The position numbers and the translations under genes were made by a program. This document shows, one piece after another, positions 54,911 to 63,813 of a DNA stretch of 64,000 nt. Under the pieces are notes generated by a model, which searched no databases, was not told the origin of the DNA, and was given only the letters and a program-made list of their open reading frames with translations. Position 1 is the stretch's first letter. Each line of letters opens with the position of its first letter. Source of the DNA: Cellulomonas xylanilytica (lineage in GTDB: Bacteria > Actinomycetota > Actinomycetes > Actinomycetales > Cellulomonadaceae); the NCBI RefSeq assembly GCF_007989805.1, contig NZ_BJUB01000004.1:307824-371823 (forward strand), read 5' to 3'.

Positions 54911-56089
54911 TCATCCGAACAGACCGCTCACCCACGACGTGATGTCGTCGACGCGGGCGCCCAGGAGGCCGATCAGGGTCTGTCCCGCCGCGGTGGAGGC
55001 GAGCGCCACGCCGAGGGCGAGGAGCCCGGCGAGGACCAGCAGCGTGAGCTGGAGGTTCGAGATCCGGTTGCGGTACAGCCGCGACACGCCCTTTGCGTCG
55101 ACCAGCTTGCTGCCGACCCGCAGGCGCGTGAGGAAGGTGCTCGCCATGCCGGAGCGACCCTTGTCGAGGAACTCGACGAGGGTGGCGTGCGTGCCGACGG
55201 CCACGATCAGCTCGGCGCCCTTGTCGTCGGCGAGGAGCATGGCGACGTCCTCGCTCGTGCCGGTCGCCGGGAACACGACGTGCCGGACGTCGAGCTGCTC
55301 CACGCGGGCGAGGCCGGGCGCGCGTCCGTCACGGTAGGCGTGCACGACCACCTCCGCACCGCACATGAGCGCACGGTCCGAGACGGAGTCCATGTCCCCG
55401 ACGATGAGGTCGGGCTTCCACCCGGCGTCGAGGATCGCGTCCGCTCCCCCGTCGACGCCGATGAGCACCGGTCGGTACTCCCGGATGTACGGGCGCAGCG
55501 TGACCAGGTCTTCCTTGTAGTGGTACCCGCGGACCACGATCAGGACGTGCCGACCGTCGATCTCGGTCGAGATGTCCGGCACGCCGATCCCGTCGAGGAG
55601 CAGGTCGCGCTCGCGCCGCAGGTAGTCCATCGTGTTCGCCGCGAACGACTCGAGCTGCACGGAGAGCCCGGCGCGAGCCTCCTCCATCGCGGCCGCGACG
55701 CTGGCCTCGGTCTGCAGCACACCCTCGGCGACGAGCGTGTCCCCGTCGTAGACGGCCTCGTCGACGATCCGGAGCCGGTGCCCCTCGGTCACGGCCATGA
55801 CGTCCGCACCGAGGTCGTCGATCAGCGGGATGCCCGCCGCGATGAGGATCTCCGGACCGAGGTTCGGATAGCGGCCCGACGTCGAGCGCGCCGCGTTGAG
55901 CACGACCGACGGCTGGCACGCCACGAGCGCCTCGGCGGAGACCCGGTCGAGGTCGAGGTGGTCGATGACCGCGATGTCACCGGGCCGCAGACGCTTGGTC
56001 AGCGCCTTGGTCCGAGGGTCGACACGTGCCGGACCGGCGACGACGCCGGGTTCGGGCAGGGCGGTGCGCTTGCGCAGTGAGGCTCTCAT
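54911..56089 (-). CDS. steA: SteA-type divisome/septal protein
   Basis: This 392-residue protein matches SteA (Rv1697), linked to septation in actinobacteria. The centre is a thiamin-pyrophosphokinase-like domain with GVDGGADAILDAGWKPDLIVGDMDS. A membrane segment lies at about residues 355-375 (LTLLVLAGLLALGVAL). ARSTSGRYPNLGPEILIAAG is conserved. The function of the nucleotide fold is unclear. It lies between recN and mctB as in Mycobacterium. Confidence 0.9.
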   Translation of the reverse strand: MRASLRKRTALPEPGVVAGPARVDPRTKALTKRLRPGDIAVIDHLDLDRVSAEALVACQPSVVLNAARSTSGRYPNLGPEILIAAGIPLIDDLGADVMAVTEGHRLRIVDEAVYDGDTLVAEGVLQTEASVAAAMEEARAGLSVQLESFAANTMDYLRRERDLLLDGIGVPDISTEIDGRHVLIVVRGYHYKEDLVTLRPYIREYRPVLIGVDGGADAILDAGWKPDLIVGDMDSVSDRALMCGAEVVVHAYRDGRAPGLARVEQLDVRHVVFPATGTSEDVAMLLADDKGAELIVAVGTHATLVEFLDKGRSGMASTFLTRLRVGSKLVDAKGVSRLYRNRISNLQLTLLVLAGLLALGVALASTAAGQTLIGLLGARVDDITSWVSGLFG

Positions 56090-56095
56090 CGCCGC

Positions 56096-57829
56096 TCATC
56101 GTCCCACGGACGAGAGCTCGAGCAGTTCTGCGGCGTGCGTCCGTGCGGCGTCGGAGTCCTCCTGGCCGGACAGCATGCGGGCCAGCTCGCGCACACGCTC
56201 GTCCCGCGTGACCAAGCGCACGTCCGACTCGGTGACCACGTCGACCCCGTCGGCGGTCGACTTGGTGACCACGAGGTGGTGGTCGGCGAACGCGGCGACC
56301 TGCGCCAGGTGCGTCACCACGAGCACCTGGCTGCCCTGGGCGAGGGCCGACAACCGCCGGCCGACCTCGATCGCGGCCCGGCCACCGACGCCCGCGTCGA
56401 CCTCGTCGAACACGAAGGTGCCCGGCCGCGTGGCCCCGGGAGCCGTGGCGAGCGCGACCTCGATGGCGAGCATCACGCGGGACAGCTCACCGCCGGACGC
56501 ACCCTTGCCCAGCGGCCGCGCGGGCGCTCCGGCGTGCGGGACGAGGAGCATCTCGACGCGGTCGGCGCCGTGCGGTCCGGGCTCGTCCGCGCGCTCCACG
56601 CTCACCCGCAGCTCCGCGCCGCCCATCGCCAGTCCCGAGAGCTCCTCGGAGACCACGCCGGAGAGCCGCTCGGCACCACCACGGCGACCGTCGGTCAGCT
56701 GCTCTGCCAGCGACGTCAGCTCGTCGTCCAGCCGGCCCCGCGCCTCCCGCAGCTCCGCGATCCGCTCGTCACCACCGTCGAGGTCGAGCAGGCGACGTCC
56801 GGCCGTGTCGGCCCAGGCGAGCACCTCCGCCACCGTGCTGCCGTAGCTGCGCGTCAGGGTGGCCAGCTCGGCACGACGACGCTGTGCCGCGTCGAGGCGC
56901 AGCGGGTCCGCCTGCAGGTCCTCGAGGTAGGCCGCCAGGTCGGTGGAGACGTCCGCGAGGAGGTATCCCGCCTCGGCGACCCGCGTGGCCAGCGCAGCCA
57001 GCGCGGGGTCGTGCGTGCCCTCGTGCTCGAGCAGGCGACGTGCCAGCTCGATCGCGCCGACCGCCGCGGAGCCCTCGTCGACGGAGTCCTCGTCGCCGAC
57101 CAGCGCCGTGTGCGCCCCCGCGGCCGCCGTCCGCAGGTCCTCGGCGTGCGAGAGCCGGTCGACCTCCTCGGCGAGCGTGACGTCCTCCTCAGGCTGCGGG
57201 TCGACCCGCTCCACCTCGGCCAGGCCGAGCCGCAGGAGCTCGGCCTCGCGCGTCCGGTCCCGTGCCTTGTCGACGAGGTCGCTGAGCTCGGCGTCCACGC
57301 GGGCGCGCTCCGCCCAGGCGGCGCGGTAGCGAGCGAGGACCTCGCGGTGCGCAGGCCCGACGAACTCGTCGAGCGCCTCCCGCTGGACGGCTGGCGACCG
57401 CAGGCGTGCCTGGTCGGCCTGGCCGTGCACGGTGACCAGCTCGTCCGCGAGCTCGGCGAGCACCCCCTGCGGGACCGACCGACCGCCGACGTACGCGCGC
57501 GAGCGCCCGGCCGCGCCGTCGGTGCTGGCGCCGACGGTGCGCAGCAGCACGAGGCTGCCGTCGTCGTCGAGCCCTGCACCGGCCTCGGTGGCCCGCCCCA
57601 GCGCCGCACCACCCGCGCCGAGCAGGACACGCCCCTCGACCGCCGCCGCCGCCGACCCGACGCGCACCGTCGCCGGGTCCGCCTTGCCGCCGAGCAGCAG
57701 GTTCAGCGCAGTGAGCACCATGGTCTTGCCGGCGCCCGTCTCTCCCGTCAGGACGGTGAGCCCGGGGCGCAGCTCCACCTGCGCCCGGCCGATCACGCCG
57801 AGGTTCTCGATGCGGATCTCCTCGATCAC
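56096..57829 (-). CDS. recN: DNA repair ATPase RecN
   Basis: This 577-residue SMC-like protein binds DNA ends in double-strand break repair. Walker A is LTGETGAGKTMVLTAL. A coiled-coil arm lies between about residues 170 and 375. The signature GKGASGGELSRVMLAIE and Walker B TFVFDEVDAGVGG are near the C-terminus. The GTG at 57829 overlaps the nadK stop (GTGA). No LexA box is evident upstream, so expression may come from the operon. Confidence 0.95.
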   Translation of the reverse strand: MIEEIRIENLGVIGRAQVELRPGLTVLTGETGAGKTMVLTALNLLLGGKADPATVRVGSAAAAVEGRVLLGAGGAALGRATEAGAGLDDDGSLVLLRTVGASTDGAAGRSRAYVGGRSVPQGVLAELADELVTVHGQADQARLRSPAVQREALDEFVGPAHREVLARYRAAWAERARVDAELSDLVDKARDRTREAELLRLGLAEVERVDPQPEEDVTLAEEVDRLSHAEDLRTAAAGAHTALVGDEDSVDEGSAAVGAIELARRLLEHEGTHDPALAALATRVAEAGYLLADVSTDLAAYLEDLQADPLRLDAAQRRRAELATLTRSYGSTVAEVLAWADTAGRRLLDLDGGDERIAELREARGRLDDELTSLAEQLTDGRRGGAERLSGVVSEELSGLAMGGAELRVSVERADEPGPHGADRVEMLLVPHAGAPARPLGKGASGGELSRVMLAIEVALATAPGATRPGTFVFDEVDAGVGGRAAIEVGRRLSALAQGSQVLVVTHLAQVAAFADHHLVVTKSTADGVDVVTESDVRLVTRDERVRELARMLSGQEDSDAARTHAAELLELSSVGR

Positions 57830-58734
57830 GCCGTCACCTCCGGGGGTGTGGGTCGGTCGGACGGGCGTGCGGACGGACGAGGTGCGCTGGGCCGGCCGCG
57901 CCACCCGTCGACCGGCAGCCCGAACTTGTTCACGAGCCGGGTGGTGAACGGCGCCGGCGTCAGCCGGGCGAGCCGTACCGGGATGTCGCTGCGGGTGACC
58001 TCCAGGCGGGAGCCCGTGGGCACCTCGAGCCTGCGACGCCCGTCGAGCGTCACCAGGCCCGCCGCGGGCGACCGGTCCAGCACCTCGACCGCGAGCCTGC
58101 TGCGGGGGCCCACGACCAGCGGCCGTGCGAACAGCGCGTGCGCGGAGATCGGGACCAGGATCATGCCGTCGACGTCCGGCCACACCACGGGGCCGCCCGC
58201 GGAGAACGCGTGGGCCGTCGAGCCGGTCGCGGTCGCCGCGACCACACCGTCGCAGCCGAACGAGGAGAGCGGGTGCCCGTCGACCTCCAGGAGCACCTCG
58301 AGCATGCGGGAGCGGTCGACCTTCTCCAGCGCGGCCTCGTTCAGTGCCCACCCGGTGCCGGTGCTGCCGTCCGGGCGGCTGACCCGCACGTCCAGGGTGC
58401 CGCGCTCCTCGATGTCGAACTCGCCCGCGGTCAGGCGACGCACCGCCTCGCCGACGTCCTCGCGCTCGCTCTCGGCGAGGAACCCCACGTGCCCGAGGTT
58501 CACGCCCAGCAGGGGCACCGCTGTCCCCCGGGTCAGCTCTGCCGCTCGCAGGATCGTCCCGTCGCCCCCGAGCACGATCGCGAGCTCGAAGGTCGGCAGG
58601 TCCGCCGCGTCGGCGTCCTCCGCGGCCAGGAAGGCCTCGACGCCGGCACGTTCCAGCTCTCGGACGGCCTCGTGGGTGGCCGAGACGGCCTCCTCACGTC
58701 CTCCGTGGGTGACGACCAGCGCGCGCCGGCTCAC
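57826..58734 (-). CDS. nadK: NAD kinase
   Basis: This 302-residue enzyme makes NADP from NAD. Motifs are LGGDGTILRAAELT, LGVNLGHVGFLAE, NEAALEKV and ATATGSTAHAFSAGGPVVWP. A Pro- and Arg-rich tail of about 30 residues follows the conserved domain. The GTG overlaps the tlyA stop (GTGA). Order tlyA-nadK-recN matches Mycobacterium (Rv1694-Rv1696). Confidence 0.95.
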   Translation of the reverse strand: MSRRALVVTHGGREEAVSATHEAVRELERAGVEAFLAAEDADAADLPTFELAIVLGGDGTILRAAELTRGTAVPLLGVNLGHVGFLAESEREDVGEAVRRLTAGEFDIEERGTLDVRVSRPDGSTGTGWALNEAALEKVDRSRMLEVLLEVDGHPLSSFGCDGVVAATATGSTAHAFSAGGPVVWPDVDGMILVPISAHALFARPLVVGPRSRLAVEVLDRSPAAGLVTLDGRRRLEVPTGSRLEVTRSDIPVRLARLTPAPFTTRLVNKFGLPVDGWRGRPSAPRPSARPSDRPTPPEVTA

Positions 58735-59552
58735 GGGGCGACCTCGGCGTCCGACAGCACGGCGTCCGTGATCCGGTCGACGGGGACCTGCACCGGACCA
58801 CCACCGTCCGCCCGTGCGAGCCACAGGAAGAACTCGACGTTCCCGCTGGGACCGGGCAGCGGGCTGCGCACCACCCCGCGCACCGTGAGACCGAGCTCGG
58901 CGGCCGAGCGGGCGACCGCGACGACCGCGTCGACCCACAGGCCCGGAACCCGGACGACCCCACCGGACCCGAGCCGATCGCGTCCCACCTCGAACTGCGG
59001 CTTGACCATCACCAGGAGATCGGCGTCCGGACGCGCCACCGCGACGAGCGCAGGCAGCACGAGCGTCAGGGAGATGAACGAGAGGTCCGCGACGACCAGG
59101 TCCGGCGCGGGGTCGACATCCCCCTGAGTGAGCGTCCTGACGTTGACACCCTCCCGGACCTCGACCCGGGGATCGTGGCGCAGCGCGTCGACCAGCTGGT
59201 CGTGCCCGACGTCGACGGCGACCACCCGGGTGGCACCGCGGCGCAGCAGCACGTCGGTGAACCCGCCGGTGCTCGCGCCCGCGTCGAGGCAGTGCCGCCC
59301 GGCGACGGCCGGCCCGTCCGCACCGAGCGCATCGAGCGCGCCGGCCAGCTTGTGCCCGGCGCGCGAGGCGTAGCCCGGGTCGGTGTCGTCGGCCTGGACC
59401 GCGACCTGCCGCTCGTCCGTGACCTGCGTGGCGCTGCGTGCCGCAGCCGAGCCGTCCACGGTCACCCGGCCGGCAGCGATCAGCTCGCCGGCATGGCGAC
59501 GGGACCGGGCCAGACCGCGACGCACCAGCTCCGTGTCGAGGCGTGTGGTCAC
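58731..59552 (-). CDS. tlyA: TlyA family rRNA 2'-O-methyltransferase
   Basis: This 273-residue enzyme has an N-terminal S4 RNA-binding domain (RLDTELVRRGLARSRRHAGE). A FtsJ/RrmJ-like methyltransferase domain follows, with SAM motif CLDAGASTGGFTDVLL. It should methylate 16S and/or 23S rRNA (C1409 and C1920 in mycobacteria), sites tied to capreomycin sensitivity. The GTG lies 6 bases after the small-protein stop. The S4 domain and tail fit the long TlyA form. Confidence 0.93.
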   Translation of the reverse strand: MTTRLDTELVRRGLARSRRHAGELIAAGRVTVDGSAAARSATQVTDERQVAVQADDTDPGYASRAGHKLAGALDALGADGPAVAGRHCLDAGASTGGFTDVLLRRGATRVVAVDVGHDQLVDALRHDPRVEVREGVNVRTLTQGDVDPAPDLVVADLSFISLTLVLPALVAVARPDADLLVMVKPQFEVGRDRLGSGGVVRVPGLWVDAVVAVARSAAELGLTVRGVVRSPLPGPSGNVEFFLWLARADGGGPVQVPVDRITDAVLSDAEVAP

Positions 59553-59558
59553 CGCGGG

Positions 59559-59717
59559 TCAGCCCTCCGCGTCCGCAAGCCGGTCCTGGAGGGCGCCGTG
59601 CACCGCGTCGAACACGGCGACGTGGTCGCGCAACGGCTGGTCCTCGAGGTCCGCCAGCGCCGACAGCGCCTGGTCGACGGCGTCGTCCGACGTCGAGGTG
59701 ATGTCCGTCTCGCTCAC
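59559..59717 (-). CDS. 52-residue conserved small acidic protein
   Basis: VSETDITSTSDDAVDQALSA begins a 52-residue, acidic, helical protein ending RLADAEG. GTG at 59717 is preceded by GGGAGG with 7 bases spacing, so translation is likely. A gene of similar size and position occurs in Mycobacterium between the HAD phosphatase and tlyA (I recall Rv1693). Its function is unknown. It is too small for most gene finders to report. Confidence 0.8.
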   Translation of the reverse strand: MSETDITSTSDDAVDQALSALADLEDQPLRDHVAVFDAVHGALQDRLADAEG

Positions 59718-59751
59718 TGCACCGCCTCCCGACGTGGTCGTGTGCCCGCGC

Positions 59752-59778
59752 GGTCCGCGGGGCGGTCCCCGGCGGACC
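59752..59778. terminator. GC-rich hairpin between HAD and small-protein genes
   Basis: GGTCCGCGGGG and CCCCGGCGGACC pair with a small loop in the 158-base gap after the HAD gene stop. It may be a terminator or attenuator; nothing else is seen in this gap. Confidence 0.4.
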
Positions 59779-59875
59779 CGATGGGCACCGACGTGCCACG
59801 GGACGCGCCCACGCTACCTGGCGCAGCCCACAACAACCCGTCGCCACACACAGGCCGGGGCACCCGGTCGCGCCC

Positions 59876-60916
59876 TCAGTCGCGGACGAGCTCCGTCGCC
59901 AGCTCGGGGACCGAGGTGGGGTCGAGGTCGAGACCGGCGTCGACCGCAGCCCACGCCGCGGCGCACGAGGCCCGCACGAGGTCGAGCTCGTCCTCGGCGG
60001 ACGACGACTGCGCGCGACCGAGCTCGAGCCGCCCGTCCAGCACACGAGCCGACGCCCCGCGCACGACCCACCAGCCCTCCGGACCCTGCTGCGGCTCCGG
60101 GTGCGCGACCAGCAACGACCGCAGGTCCGCCCCGATGAGGTGCGGGCGCTCCCCCGGCACCGCGAGGATGTCGTCGCGCGCCGAGCTCACACCCGTGAGC
60201 ACGTGCAGGCCGATGTAGCCGCCCGCCCGTGCACCGGCCAGGTCCGTGTCCAGGCGGTCGCCGATGACGAGGGTCTCCCGCGCACCCACCCGTTCGACCG
60301 CCATGTCGTACATCGTGGGCGAGGGCTTGCCCGCGCTGTCGGGGACCACGCCCGTCGCCGCCCGGACGGCGCCGACCAGCGACCCGTTCCCCGGCGCGAA
60401 GCCGCGGGCCGTCGGCAGGCTCAGGTCCAGGTTCGACGCCACGTGCCACGCGCCGCGCCCGACGGCGTACGCCGCCTCGGCCAGCTGTGGCCAGCCCACC
60501 TCCGGGGCGAAGCCCTGCGCGACGGCTGCCGGCTCGTCGTCCGCCGACTGCACGACGACGTACCCCGCCGCGCGTACCGCCGTGACCAGACCGGCACCAC
60601 CGACGACCAGCACCTTCGACCCGCGCGGCAGCCGCGTCGTCAACAGCTGCGCCGCCGCCTGCGCGGCCGTCATCACCTCCGACGCCTCTGCCGCGATGCC
60701 GAGCTCCGTGAGCTGCTCCGCCACCGACTCGGGCTCTCGTGACGCGTTGTTGGTGACGAACACCAGCCGCATCCCCCGAGCCCGCGCCGACGTCAAGCCG
60801 TCCGCCGCACCGTCGATCGGCTCGTGGCCGCGGTAGGCGACCCCGTCGAGGTCGACGAGCGCGAGGTCGAACCGGTCGGCGAGCGGCGTCGACGAGCCGA
60901 CGAGCCCGCCCGTCAC
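59876..60916 (-). CDS. HAD-IIA family phosphatase
   Basis: This 346-residue hydrolase has motif I LVDLDGVAYRG, motif II FVTNNAS, the Lys of GKPSPTMYDMA and motif III VIGDRLDTDLAGARAGGY. This order places it in HAD-IIA (NagD/4-nitrophenylphosphatase-like). The last 100 residues form an extra domain. The physiological substrate is unknown; Rv1692-type proteins of this class dephosphorylate glycerol-3-phosphate. The GTG overlaps the upstream gene's stop (GTGA). Confidence 0.9.
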   Translation of the reverse strand: MTGGLVGSSTPLADRFDLALVDLDGVAYRGHEPIDGAADGLTSARARGMRLVFVTNNASREPESVAEQLTELGIAAEASEVMTAAQAAAQLLTTRLPRGSKVLVVGGAGLVTAVRAAGYVVVQSADDEPAAVAQGFAPEVGWPQLAEAAYAVGRGAWHVASNLDLSLPTARGFAPGNGSLVGAVRAATGVVPDSAGKPSPTMYDMAVERVGARETLVIGDRLDTDLAGARAGGYIGLHVLTGVSSARDDILAVPGERPHLIGADLRSLLVAHPEPQQGPEGWWVVRGASARVLDGRLELGRAQSSSAEDELDLVRASCAAAWAAVDAGLDLDPTSVPELATELVRD

Positions 60917-63813
60917 CGACCGCCCTCCGCCTCGTCCGAGCCCGAGTCCGAGTTCGAGTCCGAGTCCGAGTCCGAGTCGTCTTCGGCCACCGCATCGACC
61001 ACGACGTCGTCAGACGTGCCACCGTCGACGTCGACCGCCGCAGAGCCGACGAGGACGTCGACGTCATCCGCGGCCGAGCCGGGTGCGTCCGACGCATCCA
61101 CGTCCGTGTCCCCCTGATCCTCGTCCGGGTCGTCCGAGTCGTCCTCGTCGGACTCAGCCTCGGCCGAGCCGACGACATCCGACGCGGCTACGTCTGGGAC
61201 GTCCTCGTCCGAGCCGACGAGATCCGACGGGGCTACGTCTGAGAGGTCCTCGTCCGATCCCGCCTCGTCCACAGCATGGTCGTCCGAGCCGCCCTCGTCC
61301 GAGTCGTCGTCGTCCGAGCCGTCCCGGGCCGAGTCACCCTCGGCCGTCCCCGCCGCTGCGGAGTCGGCGTCCTCGAGCGCCTCCTCGTCGTACTCACCGT
61401 CGGCATCGAACTCGCTCAGGTCGAACGAGACGACCTCGTCCTCCACCTCGACGTCACCTGCCGCGTCGTCGAGCTGGTCCTGGGTGTAGGGCGCGAGCTC
61501 GGCCGCGGCCTCGTCGGTCCGTCCGGCTGCCTCGAGCGCTGCGGCCCGTGCCTGGGCCACCCGGATCGAGACGACACCGGTGCCCGCTCGCACGGCGGGA
61601 GTCGACAGCGCCGCCACCGCAGCCTCGGCCTGACCGAGGTCGAGACGGGCACCACTGACGACCATCGCGAGCTCGATCCGGGTCTCCGCGTCGAGCGTCT
61701 CGGCCTCCGGCTCCTGAGCCAGCGCGAGCGCACGCTCGGGCCGGCCGAGGCCGCGTTCGCAGTCGGCCATGATCGCCAGGTGCTCCGACGAGCCGTTCAG
61801 CCGTCGGACCGTACGCAGCTCGCGCAGCGCCTCGGCGTACCGACCCGTGCGGTACGCGGCCAGGCCCGCCGCCTCCCGCACGACGTCGACGCGCCCGGCA
61901 CGCCGGACCGCAGCCTGGGCGTGCTCGTACGCGAGCTCCGGCTGGACGTCCAGCAGCCGGCCCACCATCACGAGGTGGCGGCCGACACCCTCCGCGTTCT
62001 CCTTGCTCAACGTCCGCAGCCGCCCGCGGACCGAACGGTCGAGGTCGCTGAACACGACATCGTCCGGGATCTCGGGCGCGACGACGCGCTCGTCCTGCGG
62101 GGGCCGCGTCAGCCGGCGGTCGTCCGTCTCGCGACGCTCCGCTCCCGCGCCCCGGCCCGAGCCGTGGCGGTCGTCCCGTCCGTGGCCGCCGGACGGGGGC
62201 CGACGATCGCCGGTCGCCGGGCGGTCCGCCCGGTTGCCGCCAGCCGCCGGCCGAGAGGAGCTGGACCGCTCCCCCGCGGGCCGCGAGGCGCGATCCTGCG
62301 ACGACGGTCGCTGCCCGCTCGAGGAGGGTCGGTCACCCGACGGTCCTCGGTCCGACGTGTCGCGCTCGACACCCGGACGGTCCCCCTGGGCAGGACGGTC
62401 GCCGGACGAGCGGCGGTCACCGTCGCTCGGTCGGCCACCGCGAGGGCGGTCGCCGTAGGACGGACGCTCCCCGCCACGGCTCCGGTCACCGCTGCCGGAC
62501 GGACGGTCACCGTACGCCGGTCGACCACTGCCACGCTCTCGGTCGCCACCGTAGGCGGGACGGTCTCCGTAGCTCGAGCGCTCTCCACCGGACCGGTCGC
62601 CGTACGACGGACGGTCACCACTGGGACGCCCACCGGACGACCGGTTGTCCGACGACGCCCTACCTGCACCCGAGGGGCGATCGCCATAGCCGGACCGCGC
62701 ACCACCGGAGCGGTCGCCATAGGACGGACGATCGCCGGACGGCCGCCCACCGTAGGACGAACGCTCACCACCGGAACGGTCACCGTAGGACGGACGATCG
62801 CCGGACGGTCGCCCACCGGAACGCTCACCGTAGGACGGACGCTCACCACCGGAACGGTTGCCGTAGGGCGGACGCTCACCACCGGAAGAACGCTCCCCGT
62901 ACGACGGGCGATCCCCAGAGGGTCGCCCGCCCGAGCGCTCACCGTACGAGGGACGCTCACCACGGGACGACCGATCGCCGTACGACGGGCGATCGCCGGA
63001 CGGGCGCCCACCGGAACGCTCACCGTAGGACGGACGCTCACCACCGGAACGGTTGCCGTACGACGGACGCTCACCACCGGAACGCTTGCCGTAGGCGGGG
63101 CGGTCCCCGCGATCCGGGCGGTCACCAGCAGGTCGGCCACCGGACGAGGACCGGTCGCCGTAGGACGGCCGATCACCGGCTGGGCGGCCTCCGTAGGAGG
63201 GGCGGTCTGTGCGGCTGCGGTCCCCGGACCCCGATCGATCACCGTAGGACGGACGGTCGCCAGCGGGCCGGCTGCCGTACGACGACCGTTCCCCCGAAGC
63301 TCGGTTGCCGTAGGACGGACGGTCGCCACCCGGGCGGTCGCCGTACGAGCGACGATCGCCGCCCGCCCGGCCGGCTCCGCCACGCTCACCGTACGAGGGG
63401 CGATCAGCAGAACCCCGGCCGCCGTACCCACCACGGTCGGAACCGGAGCGGTCACCGTAGGCGGGGCGGTCGGAACGGGACGTGGGCCTGGAGTCACCAC
63501 GCGCGTCACCAGCGCCGCCGCCACCGGTGGGGCGGAATCCACGGTCGTCACCGGAAGGACGGCCGCCGGAGGACGGTCGGTACCCGCCGTCGCCACCCGA
63601 ACCGTACGAGGAGCCCGAGCCGCGGGCTCCGCCCTGAGGCGAGCTCCCAGACCGTGGCCGGCCAGTCCCGCCGGACGACGAGCCGCCGCGGTACCCGCCG
63701 CCGCCCTGGGGCCCGCGGGCGGAGCCGCTGTTGCCGTCGGATCGACCACGGTCGCCGCCACCCGACCGGCCACGGCCGTCAGGTGTGCTCCCGGCACGAT
63801 TCTCGCTGTTCAT
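60913..63813 (-). CDS. Large disordered TPR-like protein with YGxR repeats and acidic tail
   Basis: This 966-residue protein has three parts. Residues 1 to about 555 are disordered, Gly/Ser/Arg-rich and contain about 25 repeats of the form (P/S)xYG(D/E/N/G)RxxG. Residues about 570-790 form a helical TPR-like domain (FSDLDRSVRGRLRTLSKENAEGVGRH, YEHAQAAVRRAGRVDVVREAAG). The remainder is an acidic tail of Asp, Ser, Glu and Val ending DSDSDSDSNSDSGSDE. The TPR core resembles the much shorter Rv1691 in the same position in Mycobacterium. The ATG follows GAGGAG. No catalytic motif is visible. RNA binding or condensate formation is an inference from composition. Confidence 0.9.
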   Translation of the reverse strand: MNSENRAGSTPDGRGRSGGGDRGRSDGNSGSARGPQGGGGYRGGSSSGGTGRPRSGSSPQGGARGSGSSYGSGGDGGYRPSSGGRPSGDDRGFRPTGGGGAGDARGDSRPTSRSDRPAYGDRSGSDRGGYGGRGSADRPSYGERGGAGRAGGDRRSYGDRPGGDRPSYGNRASGERSSYGSRPAGDRPSYGDRSGSGDRSRTDRPSYGGRPAGDRPSYGDRSSSGGRPAGDRPDRGDRPAYGKRSGGERPSYGNRSGGERPSYGERSGGRPSGDRPSYGDRSSRGERPSYGERSGGRPSGDRPSYGERSSGGERPPYGNRSGGERPSYGERSGGRPSGDRPSYGDRSGGERSSYGGRPSGDRPSYGDRSGGARSGYGDRPSGAGRASSDNRSSGGRPSGDRPSYGDRSGGERSSYGDRPAYGGDRERGSGRPAYGDRPSGSGDRSRGGERPSYGDRPRGGRPSDGDRRSSGDRPAQGDRPGVERDTSDRGPSGDRPSSSGQRPSSQDRASRPAGERSSSSRPAAGGNRADRPATGDRRPPSGGHGRDDRHGSGRGAGAERRETDDRRLTRPPQDERVVAPEIPDDVVFSDLDRSVRGRLRTLSKENAEGVGRHLVMVGRLLDVQPELAYEHAQAAVRRAGRVDVVREAAGLAAYRTGRYAEALRELRTVRRLNGSSEHLAIMADCERGLGRPERALALAQEPEAETLDAETRIELAMVVSGARLDLGQAEAAVAALSTPAVRAGTGVVSIRVAQARAAALEAAGRTDEAAAELAPYTQDQLDDAAGDVEVEDEVVSFDLSEFDADGEYDEEALEDADSAAAGTAEGDSARDGSDDDDSDEGGSDDHAVDEAGSDEDLSDVAPSDLVGSDEDVPDVAASDVVGSAEAESDEDDSDDPDEDQGDTDVDASDAPGSAADDVDVLVGSAAVDVDGGTSDDVVVDAVAEDDSDSDSDSNSDSGSDEAEGGR
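60935..60976. repeat. Hexanucleotide tandem repeat
   Basis: Seven imperfect copies of TCCGAG encode the Asp-Ser run at the end of the acidic tail. Changes in copy number would not shift the frame. Confidence 0.85.
62440..63500. repeat. Coding degenerate repeats (YGxR units)
   Basis: The DNA encodes about 25 irregular repeats of roughly 10-17 codons containing Tyr-Gly-(Asp/Glu/Asn/Gly)-Arg. Units such as CCGTAGGACGGACG recur many times, so recombination or slippage could change the length. Confidence 0.9.

Noticed and set aside
62440..63500. CRISPR-like array of repeats
   Set aside because: Units vary in length and sequence, there are no unique spacers and the frame remains open as coding sequence of the TPR protein. 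No cas genes are present.
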